Positions 62,542 to 64,000 of a stretch of 64,000 nt of DNA are shown one piece after another (position 1 is the stretch's first letter; every line of letters starts with the position of its first letter). Below the pieces are notes generated by a model that had not been told where the DNA came from, ran no database searches, and saw only the letters and a list, made by a program, of their open reading frames with translations. Source of the DNA: Dichomitus squalens LYAD-421 SS1 (taxonomy: Eukaryota > Basidiomycota > Agaricomycetes > Polyporales > Polyporaceae); the NCBI RefSeq assembly GCF_000275845.1, contig NW_006766884.1, positions 1,544,357-1,608,356 on the forward strand, in the 5' to 3' direction. Made by a program: the position numbers and the translations under genes.

Positions 62542-64000
62542 ATGAAAAGATCACAGGCCCCTCTAGGCAATTCTCCTGCGAAAAAGGCCCGCGCTCGATC
62601 CGACCGTGAGTTACCGTACTTCTTGCCGAGTCCGATCAGCCGCGTCATAACGGTGTTTCCATAGACAACCATGACTCTAGTCACGGACCGTCCATTTGGG
62701 TCGAGATTCCGACGAGGCCTCGCAACAGGTACGAAAGTCTATTTACGTTCTTGTATGAGGTGATGTGCTCACGTACCATTGCGTTTTAGCATAGCGCGTA
62801 CGTGGACTGCCGATCCTACCCATTCTGCGCGGTGCTAACTTTTCTGGTAGCCCTCCGGACCCACTATGTTCCCGTTGGCGACGAGCTTCCCGAAGACGAC
62901 GAACTCGTCGTCCCTGGCGAGTCAGTTCCGGACGTCGATGACGGTGAGGACGATGACGTTCCGATCCGCATGTTGGAGAATTTTGCTGTCTTCGACCGCA
63001 CGACGTTCGAATTTGTTCCAGTCTCCCGTCTCCTTATGGAGGCGCCATCCGAAGACTGGGTCGGCGCGGGATTTGTGCGATCCGTCTCTAAAGATTCTGT
63101 CGACTCCGACGATGACGAAGATTCGGACTTTCCGTTGGTCCAGCTATCCTCGATACTAGAGTTTAGCGTCCATTGGGTTGAGAAGAATGGCCGGTCTTAC
63201 AGCCTGGACGAGTGAGTTCCTCGATGGCAACTAGGCATCTGACTTCTGACTTGGGCCTAGGAACGTTTACCTCTTGACGGAGCATGCCTGGTACATACTT
63301 GGCAGCCCGTCTTCATCATACGCACCACATTACAAGTCCTTCAGGGCGCATCACGGCCTCTTCCACATACTCTTCTCTTGTCTCGCGGAGATGCCCAATG
63401 CGTCGGCGGACAAGCTACTCAACCATCTCCCTTCCCAGCTGAAGGAACGCCACGGGGCGCATCCTCTCTGTTCCTCTGTCTCACGTGAGGCTCTCACGTC
63501 CCAGCCCTTTGTGAGTGTGATATGTCTTCGATGGCGACGAAGGTTAACCTTGCCATAGGTCGCCTATCTGACCACTGTCCTCACAATCTGGTGGGAGGCA
63601 CGAGACCAGCGTCAGCAGCTCTTCCAGCGGGTCGTCCGGTCGCCTCTCGTGAAGCACCTGTACCCCGCTCTTCCCGAGGCCTTCCCTGCTACAGACGCAG
63701 CCGAGCAGGCCACAGTAGTCACGCCGCGAGTGGGCGCAATCGCACAGAAACTCTTCTCTCAACCTCTGCGCGTCGTTCAGATGTCGGAGGGTGTGAGGAA
63801 TGTCCCTTGTCAGGCGGTCCCTATCTGGCCCGTGCATAAGGGCGATCCTCAGGTGATCGAATGGGGGGAGGGTACGGAGGATCCACACATCTTCAAGTCG
63901 GTGGTCCTCGACGGCACTACATACTCTGTATGTCGCGCATTCCATCCCTCTCTGCATCACCTTTGTCTGACCATGGTGACAGGCTGGGGATGTTGTGATC
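62542..64000 (+). CDS. DNMT1-type DNA cytosine-5 methyltransferase, 5' part
   Basis: Maintenance-type DNA methyltransferase. Only the N-terminal part is in the window. The start at 62542 gives the basic MKRSQAPLGNSPAKKARARS. After introns come HGPSIWVEIPTRPRNS and, past an 8-nt exon (62790-62797), LRTHYVPVGDELPEDDE. The replication-foci-targeting domain then starts: MLENFAVFDRTTFEFVPVSRLL, LVQLSSILEFSVHWVE, NVYLLTEHAWYILGSPSSSY. At the edge, after splicing, VVLDGTTYSAGDVVI starts a BAH domain. The catalytic PC and ENV motifs would lie beyond the window. Divergent from MCM7, 546 bases between starts. Confidence 0.82.

Overview
The window is nuclear DNA of a filamentous basidiomycete, most likely an agaricomycete. 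Genes are compact and cut by many introns of about 50-80 bases. The gene set is eukaryotic and fungal: Doa1, LIS1, CreC, Kex2, Pot1, Tap42, a YTH reader and an OPT transporter. Two markers point to Agaricomycetes: a DUF6533-type membrane protein and the first exon of a RecQ-like helicase from a family that is multicopy there. A DNMT1-type methyltransferase with a replication-foci domain fits as well. There is no sign of a bacterial, viral or organellar origin. All multi-exon structures were read by eye from protein continuity and splice signals.

Layout. 1-215: truncated helicase start (-). 216-2527: gene-poor. 2528-6024: DOA1/UFD3 (+). 6974-9294: vacuolar Ca2+/H+ exchanger (-), head-to-head with an AhpC/TSA-like protein (+, 9518-10632). 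10762-11723: histidine-phosphatase-family protein (-). 12112-13800: DUF6533 membrane protein (-). 14910-16158: Rag GTPase GTR1 (-). 16566-17247: lumazine synthase (-), head-to-head with SRP40/Nopp140 (+, to 19059). 19189-21191: TilS-like enzyme (-), head-to-head with a YTH protein (+, 21540-24340). 25395-27215: unrecognised protein with possible nuclease-fold traits (+). 27578-29329: LIS1/PAC1 (+). 29330-32108: gene-poor. 32109-35177: OPT transporter (+). 35178-36165: gene-free, with a small inverted-repeat element. 36166-38479: CreC (-), head-to-head with the branched-chain ketoacid dehydrogenase E1 beta subunit (+, 38666-40416). 40417-42200: gene-poor. 42201-44234: heat-shock factor (-). 44382-45812: uncertain membrane protein (+). 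45970-50070: Pot1 (-), head-to-head with Tap42 (+, 50351-51793). 52015-53027: Rab6/Ypt6 (-), head-to-head with MTHFR (+, 53375-55690). 56112-59002: kexin (+). 59215-61995: MCM7 (-), head-to-head with a DNMT1-type gene (+, 62542 to the window edge).

How the genes relate. This is a housekeeping neighbourhood, not a metabolic cluster. Eight divergent pairs share short intergenic promoters. GTR1 and Tap42 both act around TORC1. Pot1, MCM7 and DNMT1 act in S phase, chromatin or telomere maintenance. Their two divergent promoters, and the promoter of the unrecognised gene at 25395, share a CG-rich palindromic core like the MluI cell-cycle box.

The most notable items are a Pot1 protein with a tandemly duplicated OB-fold and an extra N-terminal OB-like domain, the shared cell-cycle-box promoters, tiny exons of 8, 9, 17 and 19 nt, a GC-AG intron in Rab6, and a roughly 300-bp inverted-repeat element. 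I found no clearly novel multi-gene system.
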